DNA of 64,000 nt from Aureimonas jatrophae (lineage in GTDB: Bacteria > Pseudomonadota > Alphaproteobacteria > Rhizobiales > Rhizobiaceae): NCBI RefSeq assembly GCF_900104035.1, contig NZ_FNIT01000008.1, positions 140,082 to 204,081 of the forward strand. Direction: 5' to 3'. The position numbers and the translations under genes are program-made. Positions 36,813-45,733 of the stretch are shown here, in pieces (the first letter of the stretch is position 1; each line of letters starts with the position of its first letter). The notes below the pieces were generated by a model. The model had not been told where the DNA came from. It worked only from the letters and a program-made list of their open reading frames with translations, and ran no database searches.

Positions 36813-37712
36813 ATGCTCGACGCTCCTCTTCTTCGCTCCGCCCTGTTCGTGCCCGCCGGCAATGCGCGAGCGCTGGCGCGTGCCGCGAACCTCAAGGCCG
36901 ACGCCCTCCTGTTCGATCTGGAAGACTCCGCCGCGCCGGCGGAGAAGGACGCGGCGCGCGAGCGCCTGCGGGACTACCTGCGCGCGACGCCCAAGGGCCG
37001 CGCCCTGCGCGTGGTGCGCATCAACCCGCTTCAAAGCCGGGAGGGGACGGAAGACCTGCTTATGGCGCGCGCCGTGCGGGCCGACGCCGTTCTCCTTCCC
37101 AAGGTCTCGGGACCGCAGGACCTGGAAGAGGCCGGGGAAGCGCTGGTCCAGGCCGACGCCCCCGACACGATGCGCTTGTGGGCGATGATCGAGACGCCGC
37201 ACGGGGTCCTCGCATCTGCCGCCATCGCGGGCGTCCCGGGGCGTTGGCGGCCCGGCGCCCTGGTGCTCGGGCCGAACGATCTCGCGCTTTCGGCCGATCT
37301 CGTCGTTTCGCCGGGCCGCGCCGAGCTCATGCCGTTCCTCGGACCCGTGATCGTGGCGGGCGCCGCCTACGGCGTGCCGGTGCTGGACGGCGTCTTCAAC
37401 GACTTCGGCGACGAGCCCGGCTTTCGCGCCGAGTGCGTGCAGGGGCGTGCCATGGGCTTGGCCGGCAAGACGCTGATACACCCCACGCAGATCCCGCCCG
37501 CCAACCAGCTGTTCCGGCCGAGCGAGGACGAGATGCGCCGGGCGGAAGCGATCCGGGCGGCCTTCGCCGATCCGGTCTACGCCGGTCGCGGCGTGATCCG
37601 CCTCGACGGCCGCATGGTGGAGCGCCTTCATCTCGAGCAGGCCGAGCGGTTGCTGGCGCGCGCTGCGCTGGCGCGCCAGATCGATCAATCCGACGAGGAG
37701 TCCCCGTCTTGA
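36813..37712 (+). CDS. HpcH/HpaI aldolase/citrate-lyase family protein (CitE-like CoA ester lyase)
   Basis: The 299-residue protein has the CitE-type TIM-barrel pattern: [36 protein letters not shown] with acidic metal-site residues, [27 protein letters not shown] with the catalytic Glu, [12 protein letters not shown], and [10 protein letters not shown]. Relatives are citryl-, malyl- and citramalyl-CoA lyases. The ATG at 36813 begins just before the fold. Its stop overlaps the start of the DUF1737 gene by 4 bp (TTGA), so the two are coupled. Which CoA ester it cleaves is not evident. Confidence 0.88.
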   Translation: MLDAPLLRSALFVPAGNARALARAANLKADALLFDLEDSAAPAEKDAARERLRDYLRATPKGRALRVVRINPLQSREGTEDLLMARAVRADAVLLPKVSGPQDLEEAGEALVQADAPDTMRLWAMIETPHGVLASAAIAGVPGRWRPGALVLGPNDLALSADLVVSPGRAELMPFLGPVIVAGAAYGVPVLDGVFNDFGDEPGFRAECVQGRAMGLAGKTLIHPTQIPPANQLFRPSEDEMRRAEAIRAAFADPVYAGRGVIRLDGRMVERLHLEQAERLLARAALARQIDQSDEESPS

Positions 37713-37915
37713 AGCTTTATCGCCTTCTGACCGGCGTCGACGACGCCGCCTTCTGCCACAAGGTCTCGCTCGCCCTGTCCAAGGGCTGGGACCTGGCGGG
37801 ATCGCCGGCCTACGCCTTCGATGCCAAGGAGGGCGTCATGAAGTGCGCCCAGCCCGTGACCAAGGTCGTCGAGGGGCGCGACTACGATCCCGCGATGAAG
37901 CTCGGCGAGCAGTAG
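37709..37915 (+). CDS. DUF1737 family small protein
   Basis: The 68-residue protein matches the DUF1737 pattern: [22 protein letters not shown] then [14 protein letters not shown] and a MKCAQPVTK segment. It starts with TTG at 37709, preceded by GAGGAG, and overlaps the lyase stop by 4 bp. No ATG is available before the conserved core. Family members are small cytoplasmic proteins of unknown role. Confidence 0.85.
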   Translation: MKLYRLLTGVDDAAFCHKVSLALSKGWDLAGSPAYAFDAKEGVMKCAQPVTKVVEGRDYDPAMKLGEQ

Positions 37916-37918
37916 CCG

Positions 37919-38341
37919 TCAGTCGGTCTGGTCCTCGAGCGCCTCCATGTCGGCGTCCGACAGGCCGAAATGGTGGCCGATCTCGTGGATCAGCACATGG
38001 GCGACCAGCGTGCCGAGGCTCTCCTCGTGCTCGGCCCAGTAGTCGAGGATCGGGCGGCGATAAAGAAGGATCCGGTTCGGAAACTCTCCGGTCTGCGGCG
38101 TGTCCAGCGCCCCGATTGGGCGCCCCTCGAAGAGTCCCAGAATGTCGAAGGGCGACTCGAGGCTCATCTCCTCCACCACGTCGTCGGTGGGGAAGTCGGC
38201 GACGTGGAAGCGGATCTCGCCCGACAGCGCGCGGAACTCGGCCGGTAGCTGGGCATAGGCTTCCAGTGCCAGCGCCTCGATCTCCTCGAGGCTCGGCGCG
38301 AGCCTCCGGCTCCAGCCGTTGCGCTGATCCAACTGGCCCAT
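37919..38341 (-). CDS. Zincin-like metallopeptidase family protein
   Basis: The 140-residue protein has a complete zinc site, HEIGHHFGLSD at residues 119-129, which fits HExxHxxGxxD. Upstream are the acidic N-terminal half and RILLYRRPILDYWAEH typical of the MMP-like zincin_1 family. No signal peptide is visible. The ATG at 38341 has a GGAAGGAAACC ribosome-binding site; the frame's 110-codon upstream extension lies antisense to the YihY gene start and is rejected. Physiological substrates are unknown for the family. Confidence 0.88.
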   Translation of the reverse strand: MGQLDQRNGWSRRLAPSLEEIEALALEAYAQLPAEFRALSGEIRFHVADFPTDDVVEEMSLESPFDILGLFEGRPIGALDTPQTGEFPNRILLYRRPILDYWAEHEESLGTLVAHVLIHEIGHHFGLSDADMEALEDQTD

Positions 38342-38469
38342 GGCGGTTTCCTTCCGGTCGCGTCGGACCATCTTCTGCCTCGCCGGACCACGGGCGGGCA
38401 AGGGCCGCCGTCGACCCATGCCGACCCGCGTCTCCGGCGCCGCACGACAGAGAACCGGGCACGACGCGC

Positions 38470-39651
38470 ATGAGCTCACGCTTCCCCAGATATGATCGTA
38501 ACCGGACCCGGCCGACGCAGGCGGGCGATATCGCGCTGGGCCTTGTTTCCGCAGGCGGAATTGCCCTGGCCAGCTTTCTGGCGGGACGTCGTCGCCGCGG
38601 TTCGGACGGCGACGAGGAAGCAGCCTTTGGCGTTCAGCCGGCGCGGGCGCCCGGTATCGGCGAGGAGCCGCCATCCAAGGATCGGCCCGGTGACGATCGC
38701 GTGAGCACGGCCGGTCGCGGGCGGGACGCGAGGAGCCCGACCGAGGTTCCGGCCGCCGGCTGGCTCGATATTTTGTGGCGTACCTACGAAGAATTTTCCC
38801 GCGACCGACTGATGCTCGTGGCGGCCGGCGTGACGTTCTACGTCCTCCTCGCCTTGTTCCCCGCGATCACCGCGCTGGTCTCGATCTATGGCCTGTTCAC
38901 CTCGCGCGCCGACATCGCGGAACAGGTCAACTCCCTGTCGGCCTTTCTGCCAGGCGGTGCCACGGCGATCATCGGCGAGCAGATGACGCGCTTGTCCAGC
39001 CAGCCCGACCAGAAACTCGGCTTCGGCCTCCTGCTCGGCCTGGGCATCGCGCTCTGGAGCGCGAACGCCGGCATGAAGACGCTCTTCGACGCGATGAACA
39101 TCGTCTACGAAGAGGAGGAGAAGCGGTCGTTCGTTCGCCTGACTCTGGTCACGCTCGGCTACACGATCGGCACGCTCATCGTCCTGATCCTGCTCCTGGC
39201 GGCGGTGGTCGTCCTGCCGGTGATCCTGAAGTTCCTGCATCTCGGCTCGATCGAGAGCTGGCTTCTCTGGCTGCGCTGGCCCGTGCTTCTCCTGCTGGTC
39301 GCGCTTGCGCTGTCGGTGGTCTACCGCAACGGTCCCAGCCGCCGGGCGGCCCGCTGGCGCTGGATCTCGCCGGGCGCGGCGGTTGCGGCCCTCCTCTGGG
39401 TCGCCTTCTCGCTTCTCTTCTCGTGGTACGTCCAGAACTTCGGCTCCTACGACGAGACCTACGGGTCGCTGGGCGCCGCGATCGGCTTCATGACCTGGAT
39501 CTGGATATCGACCATCGTCGTCCTCTTGGGAGCCGAGCTCAATGCCGAGCTGGAGCACCAGACGGCCCGCGACACGACGCATCCGCCCGGTCGGCCGATG
39601 GGCGCGCGCGGCGCCCGGATGGCCGACACGCTCGGCAAGGCTCGCGGATGA
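38470..39651 (+). CDS. YihY/virulence factor BrkB family membrane protein
   Basis: The 393-residue protein has a basic and Pro-rich cytoplasmic tail of about 100 residues, then the YihY/BrkB domain with six helices: RDRLMLVAAGVTFYVLLALFP, GLGIALWSANAGMKTLFDAMN, NGPSRRAARWRWISPGA and GSLGAAIGFMTWIWIS. The family was once called ribonuclease BN and is better described as an integral membrane protein of unsettled function. The first 30 residues contain a possible extra hydrophobic segment (AGDIALGLVSAGGIALASFL). It converges on the 39656 gene with 4 bp between stops. Confidence 0.9.
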   Translation: MSSRFPRYDRNRTRPTQAGDIALGLVSAGGIALASFLAGRRRRGSDGDEEAAFGVQPARAPGIGEEPPSKDRPGDDRVSTAGRGRDARSPTEVPAAGWLDILWRTYEEFSRDRLMLVAAGVTFYVLLALFPAITALVSIYGLFTSRADIAEQVNSLSAFLPGGATAIIGEQMTRLSSQPDQKLGFGLLLGLGIALWSANAGMKTLFDAMNIVYEEEEKRSFVRLTLVTLGYTIGTLIVLILLLAAVVVLPVILKFLHLGSIESWLLWLRWPVLLLLVALALSVVYRNGPSRRAARWRWISPGAAVAALLWVAFSLLFSWYVQNFGSYDETYGSLGAAIGFMTWIWISTIVVLLGAELNAELEHQTARDTTHPPGRPMGARGARMADTLGKARG

Positions 39652-39655
39652 CGCG

Positions 39656-40291
39656 TCAGCCGTTGATCGGCACGAGGCGGAGGGAACCCTCGCGCTCGCG
39701 GGCGGCGAACCAGTCCCGCTCGGCGGCCCAAGGGTGGCCCGGCCAGCCGGCGAAACCGAAGCCGTAGATGCGGATGCGCGTCTCTGTCCCGCGCAGTTGC
39801 CGGTGGATATGGAAGGCCACGAGGAATCCCGTCGAGGGGTTCGGTTCCTCTGCGCCATGCTCGGCGCGCAGGCAGTGCCGCGCCTGGCGGTGCAACGCGT
39901 GGGGCAGGAGCCGGACCGGACGGCCGAGCGCACGAAGCGTCCGCATGGCGGGCCGGGTCCAGTCACGGCCATCCGCCGAAGCCGCGTGCGCGCGGCCCGC
40001 GTCCGGCGGGAAGGGAAGAAGAAAGGATCCGGCCCCGGTCAGAAGCGGGCGCTGCGTGAATGCTCGGTCCTCCAACCATTCGCGCATCTGACCGCCCCGA
40101 TTGACGAGCGCGAGATGGGTCGTGCGCCGTCCGGCGGGACCGCCGAAGCCGGCCGCGTTGTTGAAGCGCACCACCCAGTCGGCGGCGTCGATCGCCCCGG
40201 CATGGTCGTCCGCTCCGGGCGCGTTTCCCACGATGGCGACCTCGGCAGGGGGCGGATTCAGACGTCGTGGGAAGTCGATCTCGGCGAACAT
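39656..40291 (-). CDS. Hypothetical protein resembling the GT29/sialyltransferase-like fold ('urease operon accessory protein'-like)
   Basis: The 211-residue product has VAIVGNAPGADD at about residue 17 and then AADWVVRFNNAAGFGGPAGRRTTHLALV. A VGNxP motif followed by Asp-x-Val-Val-Arg-Phe-Asn recalls GT29-like glycosyltransferase domains and a rhizobial family annotated as urease operon accessory protein. No urease gene is nearby. The ATG at 40291 was chosen; a TTG at 40366 would add 25 residues, and neither has a strong ribosome-binding site. The enzymatic role is uncertain. Confidence 0.6.
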   Translation of the reverse strand: MFAEIDFPRRLNPPPAEVAIVGNAPGADDHAGAIDAADWVVRFNNAAGFGGPAGRRTTHLALVNRGGQMREWLEDRAFTQRPLLTGAGSFLLPFPPDAGRAHAASADGRDWTRPAMRTLRALGRPVRLLPHALHRQARHCLRAEHGAEEPNPSTGFLVAFHIHRQLRGTETRIRIYGFGFAGWPGHPWAAERDWFAAREREGSLRLVPING

Positions 40292-40474
40292 CGCGTCCGT
40301 GTTCGAAAGGGCGGCGGGCGCGCTTAGATCGGGCGGCGGTCCGATCCGCCAAGCGGTCCGGATCAACTTGTCCCCAGAACACTGCGCAGGTGGCCTGCGA
40401 CCTTTTCGGATCCGAAGGGAGCCAACCCGTTGCCGGTACGTTGGGCTGGCTCAACCGCGATGGAGACGTCCCGC

Positions 40475-40663
40475 ATGGCCAAGGCCAAGACGCTTGCCGA
40501 ATTCCAGGTGAAGATCGCCGACGACGGCGAGACCGCCACCCTCCACATCTCCGACAGCGAGGGCGGAACGCTGGAGCTGCAGGCCACGCGCGAGCAGCTC
40601 GACGTCATCGCCGACGAGATCGACCGCATGCTGGAAGCGACCGAGGAAGCCGACGAGGCCTGA
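40475..40663 (+). CDS. Hypothetical acidic protein of 62 residues
   Basis: A GGAGACG site precedes the ATG at 40475. The protein begins MAKAKTLAEFQVKIADDGE, continues with a predicted beta strand pattern (TATLHISDSEGGTLELQA) and ends in an acidic helix (REQLDVIADEIDRMLEATEE). It is cytoplasmic and has no recognised domain. Codon use matches its neighbours. It lies 73 bp before the amidotransferase gene on the same strand and may be co-transcribed. Confidence 0.7.
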   Translation: MAKAKTLAEFQVKIADDGETATLHISDSEGGTLELQATREQLDVIADEIDRMLEATEEADEA

Positions 40664-40736
40664 CGGCCCGCCCCAGCACGACCCTTGCCGCCGGCCTGTG
40701 CCGGCGGCTCCAAAAGACTCCTAGGAACGCTGCCCC

Positions 40737-41573
40737 ATGACACTCCGAATCCTGATGGTCGGCAGCGAGACGCGTGACGAGCGCGAGGCGCGCCGAAAGC
40801 GTTCCGGCGCGTCTTCGGCCGAGAGCTACCGCGAGACGTTGCGCGCCATGGCGCCCGAGATCGAATGCCGACTCGTCTCCTGCCTGTCGGAGGAGGCGAC
40901 CCCGTCGCAGGCGGAGATGGCGGGGTTCGATGCGGTGATCTTCGCCGGCTCGCCGATCCAGATGCATGACGAAGACGAGGATACGCGTTCAGCCGCGCGC
41001 TTCGCGCTAGAGGTCTTCGACGCGGGACTGCCGTCGTTCGGATCCTGTGCCGGACTCCAGATCGCAGCCGTAGCCGCGGGAGGACGGGTGCGTCCGCGCA
41101 AGCCGCGCATGGAGGCCGCCTTCGTACGCCATATAGCGCCGACCGACGCGGGACGCGGACATCCGCTACTGGCGGGCCGACCTTTGTCCTGGGACGCGCC
41201 GGCCATGCATTCCAGCGAGGTCGTGCGCCTGCCAGACGGTGCCCGGGTCCTGGCGGGAACCGTCGACACGCCGGTCGAAGCGATCGAGATCCGCCGCGGC
41301 GACGGGGTGTTCTGGGGTGTCCAGTACCACCCCGAACTGTCGCTCGAAGAGATCGCCGCCAGCCTGCGCTCCCAAGCGGAGGACCTCGTGGAGGAGGGGC
41401 TCGCGCGCGAGCCGTCCGAGGTTTCGGACTATGCCGATCTCGTGGAAACGCTTGGCCGCGAGCCTGACCGACGCGATCTGGCCTGGCGCCTCGGCCTCGA
41501 CCGCGAGGTGACCGACGCGGAGCGCCGCCGTCGCGAGATCCGCAACTTTCTTAATCACCTGGCGGGCCGCTAG
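40737..41573 (+). CDS. Type 1 glutamine amidotransferase (GMP synthase-like class I GATase)
   Basis: The 278-residue protein has an intact class I triad: Cys104 in FGSCAGLQ, and His198 and Glu200 in GVQYHPEL. The family supplies ammonia from glutamine, but stand-alone members near no synthetase, as here, often act as gamma-glutamyl hydrolases or have unknown targets. The C-terminal 50 residues form a charged extension. The stop overlaps the convergent methyltransferase stop by 4 bp. It is cytoplasmic. Confidence 0.85.
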   Translation: MTLRILMVGSETRDEREARRKRSGASSAESYRETLRAMAPEIECRLVSCLSEEATPSQAEMAGFDAVIFAGSPIQMHDEDEDTRSAARFALEVFDAGLPSFGSCAGLQIAAVAAGGRVRPRKPRMEAAFVRHIAPTDAGRGHPLLAGRPLSWDAPAMHSSEVVRLPDGARVLAGTVDTPVEAIEIRRGDGVFWGVQYHPELSLEEIAASLRSQAEDLVEEGLAREPSEVSDYADLVETLGREPDRRDLAWRLGLDREVTDAERRRREIRNFLNHLAGR

Positions 41574-42256
41574 GAACTGCGCCAGCGCCAGATCGTAACG
41601 GTCTTCCGGTCTGCGTCCTCCAGCGCGGCGGAGGCCGGGACCTCTCGCTCGCCCAAGCGAACGAGGCGCGGACCCGGTGCGTAGGCGCGTCCGGGATCGC
41701 CCACCAGCACCTCGCAACCCGCCCGCGCGAGCGTATCGAACCAGGGAACCAGCCGGGCGGCGAACGCGGCGTCGTAGAACACGTCGCCGGCCAGAAGAAT
41801 GTCGGCGTCCACCTGGCCGCCGATCCGGTCACCGGCGTCGATCTCTAGGGCGACGGCGTTCGCCGCCGCGTTGAGCCGTGCGGCCGCTTGCGCGAACGGA
41901 TCGGTGTCGCAGGCCGTCACCTCGCGCGCGCCGGCCTGCGCGGCCGCAATCGCCACCAGCCCCGAACCGGTCGCGAAGTCGAGCACCCGTCGGCCCCTCA
42001 CATGGTGCGGCTCGTCCAGGATGAAGCGCGCAAGACCCAGTCCCCCAACCCAGGCGAAGGCCCAGAAGGGCGGGGGCAGGCCGGCGGTTTCGAGTTCGCG
42101 TTCGGTGCGATGCCAGAGGTCGTGCGCCTCTTCCGCCTGCCGCAGCCGGATCGAGGGAAGGCTCGGCAGGGGGGATGCGCGGGTGTTGGCCAGAACGAAG
42201 GCCTCGTGCGGCGTCCGTTCGTTGGCCGCGACCGGATCTCGTTCGGAACCGCTCAA
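41570..42256 (-). CDS. Class I SAM-dependent methyltransferase, probably ETF-beta lysine methyltransferase-like
   Basis: The 228-residue protein has an early substrate segment LPPPFWAFAWVGGLGLARFI, SAM motif I VLDFATGSGLVAIAAAQAG, an acidic post-motif VTACDTDPFAQ, and LAGDVFYDAAFAARLVPW. The FWAFAWxGG start with a GDVFYD motif fits the family that methylates lysines of electron-transfer-flavoprotein beta subunit, which has a characterised homologue in Agrobacterium as I recall. No etfAB genes are in the window. An alternative is a related protein-N-lysine methyltransferase. Confidence 0.78.
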   Translation of the reverse strand: MSGSERDPVAANERTPHEAFVLANTRASPLPSLPSIRLRQAEEAHDLWHRTERELETAGLPPPFWAFAWVGGLGLARFILDEPHHVRGRRVLDFATGSGLVAIAAAQAGAREVTACDTDPFAQAAARLNAAANAVALEIDAGDRIGGQVDADILLAGDVFYDAAFAARLVPWFDTLARAGCEVLVGDPGRAYAPGPRLVRLGEREVPASAALEDADRKTVTIWRWRSS

Positions 42257-42304
42257 AGCATCGTCCTGTTGCCGAAAGCCACCGGGTATAAGGAGTTCGG
42301 CATC

Positions 42305-42388
42305 ATGCTTAAGGGCGGTCTTCTCTGGCTGATCGGCATTCCGATCCCGATCATCCTGATACTCTGGTTCCTCGGCTTCCTGTCGTAG
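42305..42388 (+). CDS. Very small membrane protein of 27 residues
   Basis: An AAGGAG site at 42289-42294 precedes the ATG at 42305 by 10 bp. The product is a single hydrophobic helix, MLKGGLLWLIGIPIPIILIL followed by WFLGFLS. The GIPIPIIL stretch recurs in tiny alphaproteobacterial membrane proteins that I recall as hypothetical. A stem lies 14 bp after the stop. The function is unknown. Confidence 0.68.
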   Translation: MLKGGLLWLIGIPIPIILILWFLGFLS

Positions 42389-42401
42389 ACCCGAAAACGC
42401 A

Positions 42402-42437
42402 ACGACCCGCCAACCGGAGGGCCGGTCGGCGGGTCGA
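42402..42437. terminator. Hairpin between the small membrane gene and the DUF3072 gene
   Basis: CGACCCGCC-A-ACCGG pairs with CCGGT-CGGCGGGTCG across 42403-42437 with one bulge. It lies between convergent stops at 42388 and 42459. There is no long T-run. Confidence 0.6.
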
Positions 42438-42458
42438 GAGGACGGCTCGGTTCGGGGC

Positions 42459-42680
42459 TCAGGCGTCCTTGAGACGCTTGCTCTGGCCCTGGAGCTCGTC
42501 GATCAGCTTCGAGGCATCGGCCTTATTCATCTCCGGATTGAACGCATGATCCGTCTCCTCGCACAACGTCTGAAGGTAGGAGGCCTGTGCACCCGTCATC
42601 GGCTCGCCGCCGGTGGTCCAGGTATCAGGATCCTTCTCGGCATTGGACGGGGCCTCGACCTTGGGATTGGCGTTGGACAT
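42459..42680 (-). CDS. DUF3072 family small protein
   Basis: The 73-residue protein has the DUF3072 core KDPDTWTTGGEPMTGAQASY followed by LQTLCEETDHAFNPEMNKAD and ASKLIDELQ. The motif EPMTGAQASYLxTL is diagnostic. The ATG at 42680 is followed by a short, Asn/Pro-rich tail. Family members are small, acidic and often annotated only by domain. It stands between a terminator hairpin and the EVE gene, 52 bp from the latter's stop. Confidence 0.9.
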   Translation of the reverse strand: MSNANPKVEAPSNAEKDPDTWTTGGEPMTGAQASYLQTLCEETDHAFNPEMNKADASKLIDELQGQSKRLKDA

Positions 42681-42732
42681 GGGAACACTCCATTGATTTG
42701 TTCCCTAAACGTTCCTGATCCAATGTGGTTCC

Positions 42733-43155
42733 CTAGTCGCCGTCGAGGCCGCCCATGCGGCACACGGTCCAGAACTCGTGCTCGGTCACCGGCTGCACCG
42801 ACAGGCGCGAGTTGGTGGCGAGCATCATGGCGGCCAGCTCCGCGGTGCGCTTCACCTCTTCCAGCGTGACCGGCTTGGGCAGCGCGCGAAGGGCACGAAT
42901 GTCGACGCAGGTCCAGCGCGGGTCGTCGCTGGTCGAGTCCGGATGAGCCAGCTCCGAGACCTCGACCAGCCCGACGATCTCCTTGCCCTCGTTAGAATGG
43001 TAGAAGAAGCCACGCTCGCCGAGCTGCATCGTGCTCATGAAGTTGCGGGCCTGATAGTTGCGCACGCCCGACCATTCGGTGCCGGCCTCGCCGCAGGCCA
43101 ACTGGTCGGCGAACGACCATTTGAAGGGTTCGGACTTGAACAACCAGTAGGCCAT
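42733..43155 (-). CDS. EVE domain-containing protein
   Basis: The 140-residue protein is a complete EVE domain of the PUA-like superfamily: YWLFKSEPFKWSFADQLA, then EWSGVRNYQARNFM and FFYHSNEGKEIVGLVEV. EVE domains bind modified bases in DNA or RNA. The ATG at 43155 overlaps the YciI stop by 1 bp, and the start MAYWLFKSEP is the family norm; the 12 upstream codons in frame belong to the YciI region. It is the last gene of tsaD-gpsA-yciI-EVE, whose product set includes tRNA modification. Confidence 0.92.
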   Translation of the reverse strand: MAYWLFKSEPFKWSFADQLACGEAGTEWSGVRNYQARNFMSTMQLGERGFFYHSNEGKEIVGLVEVSELAHPDSTSDDPRWTCVDIRALRALPKPVTLEEVKRTAELAAMMLATNSRLSVQPVTEHEFWTVCRMGGLDGD

Positions 43156-43445
43156 CAGGCGGCGTCCGGATTGTTGACGGTCCAGTTCCATCGCCGCACC
43201 GTGACGGACTGGAAGAGGCCGGCTCGGGCGTAGGGGTCCTGCGCTGCCAGCGCCTCGACCGCCTCGCGGCTCTCCGCCTCCACCACAAGCAGACTACCGA
43301 CCGGCTTCTCGGTCTCGTCGAGGAAGGGTCCGGCAAAGCGCAAGGTGGAGCCGAGCGCCTTCAGGTGGGCCAGATGTTCCGTGCGGGTCTCGGCCCTCAG
43401 GCTGCCGGCATCGGGGCGGTCCTCGCAGAGAAGGGCGAACAGCAT
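43155..43445 (-). CDS. YciI family protein
   Basis: The 96-residue protein shows the YciI (dimeric alpha-beta barrel) pattern: MLFALLCEDRPDAGSLRAET then HLAHLKALG, FAGPFLDETEKPVGSLLVVE and AQDPYARAGLF. A His near residue 24 and Asp in the DPY motif are the usual conserved pair. The ATG at 43445 lies 37 bp after the gpsA stop on the same strand, and its stop overlaps the EVE start. The catalytic role of YciI proteins is unsettled. Confidence 0.9.
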   Translation of the reverse strand: MLFALLCEDRPDAGSLRAETRTEHLAHLKALGSTLRFAGPFLDETEKPVGSLLVVEAESREAVEALAAQDPYARAGLFQSVTVRRWNWTVNNPDAA

Positions 43446-43482
43446 CGGAAGACCTCGGTGGCGCGTTGATCGATGCCCGCGT

Positions 43483-44496
43483 CTAGAAGACCGGGAGCGG
43501 CGGTTCAATCCGCCTCTCGTCGAACTCGCGCCGCAGCGGACGCGCGAGAAGCGAGGCCACCGCCTCGCGAACCGGCATCCGGTCTTCCAGGATCGCCGCG
43601 ACCGCCTCGATGATGGGGGCCTCGATGCCCCGCTCGCGCGCCAGGCGGCGGGCGATCGCGGCGGAATGGACACCCTCGGCAAGCGGCAGGGCATCCAGGG
43701 GTTCGCTCCTGCCCATGGCTAGGCCGTAGCGAAAGTTGCGCGATTGGGTGCCCGAACAGGTCAAGACGAGATCGCCCAGACCCGAGAGGCCCATCAGCGT
43801 CTCGGGACGCGCCCCGAGCGCCTCGCCGAGCCGCCGCAGTTCCACGAAACCGCGCGTCACGATGGCCGCGCCCGCCGAGGCGCCGAGCCCGAGGCCAGCC
43901 GCCGCGCCAGCCGCCAACGCCAGGACGTTCTTGAGCGCGCCACCCGCCTCGACGCCGAGCACGTCGGCATGGGCGTAGACACGGAAGCTCGGACCGGACA
44001 GCGCCTGCGCGAGCTCGTCGGCGAGGCGCTCGTCCTCGGCGGCCAACGTGACCGCGGTCGGCAACCCGCGCGCCACGTCATCGGCAAAGCTCGGACCCGA
44101 CAGGACGGCGATGGGGTTGTCGGGCAGCGTGTCCCGCACCACGGCGGACGCGAAAAGGCCGGTCGCGCGTTCGATGCCCTTGGAACACAGGACGAGACGC
44201 GCAGCGGGCGCCAGGTGAGGCGCCAGCGAGGCGGCGACCTCACGCAGCGTTTGGGCGGGCGTCACCAGCAGCACCGTCGTCGCATGGCCCAGCGCTTCAG
44301 CCGGATCAACCGTTGCCGCCAGCGCTTCGGGCAGTTCGATTCCCGGCAAATAGCGGGGGTTGCGCCGCGTCCGGTTGATCTCGGCGACCATGGCGGCGTC
44401 GCGCCCCAGAAGATGCACCCGCTCGCCGTCACGCGCTCGCAGGGCCGCCAGAGCCGTGCCCCAGGCGCCAGCCCCCACCACCGCCGTCCGGCTCAT
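43483..44496 (-). CDS. gpsA: Glycerol-3-phosphate dehydrogenase [NAD(P)+]
   Basis: The 337-residue enzyme reduces dihydroxyacetone phosphate to sn-glycerol-3-phosphate for phospholipid synthesis. It has [12 protein letters not shown] at the N-terminus, the SKGIERATG region, [16 protein letters not shown], the catalytic Lys in [12 protein letters not shown], and [12 protein letters not shown] with TQSRNFRYG. The ATG at 44496 overlaps the tsaD stop by 4 bp (ATGA), which fixes the start and indicates coupling. The frame's open upstream part is shadow of tsaD. Confidence 0.96.
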   Translation of the reverse strand: MSRTAVVGAGAWGTALAALRARDGERVHLLGRDAAMVAEINRTRRNPRYLPGIELPEALAATVDPAEALGHATTVLLVTPAQTLREVAASLAPHLAPAARLVLCSKGIERATGLFASAVVRDTLPDNPIAVLSGPSFADDVARGLPTAVTLAAEDERLADELAQALSGPSFRVYAHADVLGVEAGGALKNVLALAAGAAAGLGLGASAGAAIVTRGFVELRRLGEALGARPETLMGLSGLGDLVLTCSGTQSRNFRYGLAMGRSEPLDALPLAEGVHSAAIARRLARERGIEAPIIEAVAAILEDRMPVREAVASLLARPLRREFDERRIEPPLPVF

Positions 44497-45620
44497 GCCT
44501 TGGCTCCCCGTCGGCCCGAGCCGATGATCGGCGCGGCCGCCTCGTCGAGGGGCCAACGCGGGCGGACCGGCGCGTCGAGCGGGTCGGAGCGGCCCATCTC
44601 CAACCGCTCCAGTCCGGCATAGGCGATCATCGCGCCGTTGTCCGTGCACAGGCTCAAGGGCGGGGCGACGAGGCGCACGCCATGCCGCGCACAGAGCCGT
44701 TCCAGCGCGTTGCGGATCGCGCCGTTGGCGGCGACCCCGCCCGCCACGGCGAGCACAAGGTCGGACGCGTCGGGGAAGCGCTCGCGCAATCGCTCCAGCG
44801 CAAGATTGACGCGGTCGGCGACGCTCTCGGCCGCGGCCATCTGGAACGACGCGCAGAGATCGTCGACATCCTGGGGGGCCAGGGGCGCATGCCGCTCCGC
44901 CACCTGCCGAACCGCCGTCTTCAGGCCGGAAAACGAGAAGTCGAGGCGACGCTCGCCGCGCATCGGCCGAGGCAAGGGAAAGCGGCCGGGATCACCGGTC
45001 GCGGCCCGCCGCTCCACGGCGGGGCCACCGGGACTGCCGAGCCCGAGAAGCTTGGCGGTCTTGTCGAAGGCTTCGCCGAGCGCATCGTCGATGGTCGAGC
45101 CCCAGCGCTCGAAGCCGCCCGGTCCCGAGACGAGAAGGATCTGCGTGTGCCCGCCCGAGACGAGCAGCACGAGGTAGGGATAACGGACGCCATCGGTGAG
45201 GCGCGGCGTCAGCGCGTGGCCCTCGAGGTGGTTCACCGCCAGGAAGGGCAGGCCGCGCGAGGCGGCGATCGCCTTGCCGGCCAGCGCGCCGACGATCAGC
45301 CCGCCGACGAGCCCGGGCCCGCTGGTCGCCGCGACGGCCGAGATCCGATCCAGCGTCGTGCCTGCCTCGTGCAGGGCCGCGCCGATCACGCCCTGGATCG
45401 CGTCGGCATGGGCGCGCGCGGCGATCTCGGGTACGACGCCGCCAAAGGCCGCATGCTCCTCGATCTGGCTGAGCACGACGTTCGACAGGATCACGGCCCG
45501 CCCGTCGGCGCCGCGGCCGACCACGCTCGCCGCCGTCTCGTCGCAGCTCGTCTCGATGCCGAGAACGAGGGCGGAGAGCGATGGGGTGGGTTCGGACACG
45601 CGATAAACCTCGCACGGCAT
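44493..45620 (-). CDS. tsaD: tRNA N6-adenosine threonylcarbamoyltransferase TsaD
   Basis: The 375-residue ASKHA-fold enzyme transfers threonylcarbamoyl to A37 of ANN-decoding tRNAs. It begins the core with [17 protein letters not shown], has the metal-binding His pair in [37 protein letters not shown] with P-x-GGP following, and a C-terminal [12 protein letters not shown]. The ATG at 45620 gives 15 residues before the core; a GTG eight codons later is an alternative. It is divergent from hemC across 113 bp and heads tsaD-gpsA-yciI-EVE. Confidence 0.96.
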   Translation of the reverse strand: MPCEVYRVSEPTPSLSALVLGIETSCDETAASVVGRGADGRAVILSNVVLSQIEEHAAFGGVVPEIAARAHADAIQGVIGAALHEAGTTLDRISAVAATSGPGLVGGLIVGALAGKAIAASRGLPFLAVNHLEGHALTPRLTDGVRYPYLVLLVSGGHTQILLVSGPGGFERWGSTIDDALGEAFDKTAKLLGLGSPGGPAVERRAATGDPGRFPLPRPMRGERRLDFSFSGLKTAVRQVAERHAPLAPQDVDDLCASFQMAAAESVADRVNLALERLRERFPDASDLVLAVAGGVAANGAIRNALERLCARHGVRLVAPPLSLCTDNGAMIAYAGLERLEMGRSDPLDAPVRPRWPLDEAAAPIIGSGRRGAKA

Positions 45621-45733
45621 GGGAAAAAGTCGCGCTCGACATAGGACCCGGCGTGCGCGAACGCCAGCCGCCTTGCCATCCCACTCGAGTCCCCCGCTTG
45701 CCCTCCGGGACGCGATGGGCGAGTGAGGGCGCC

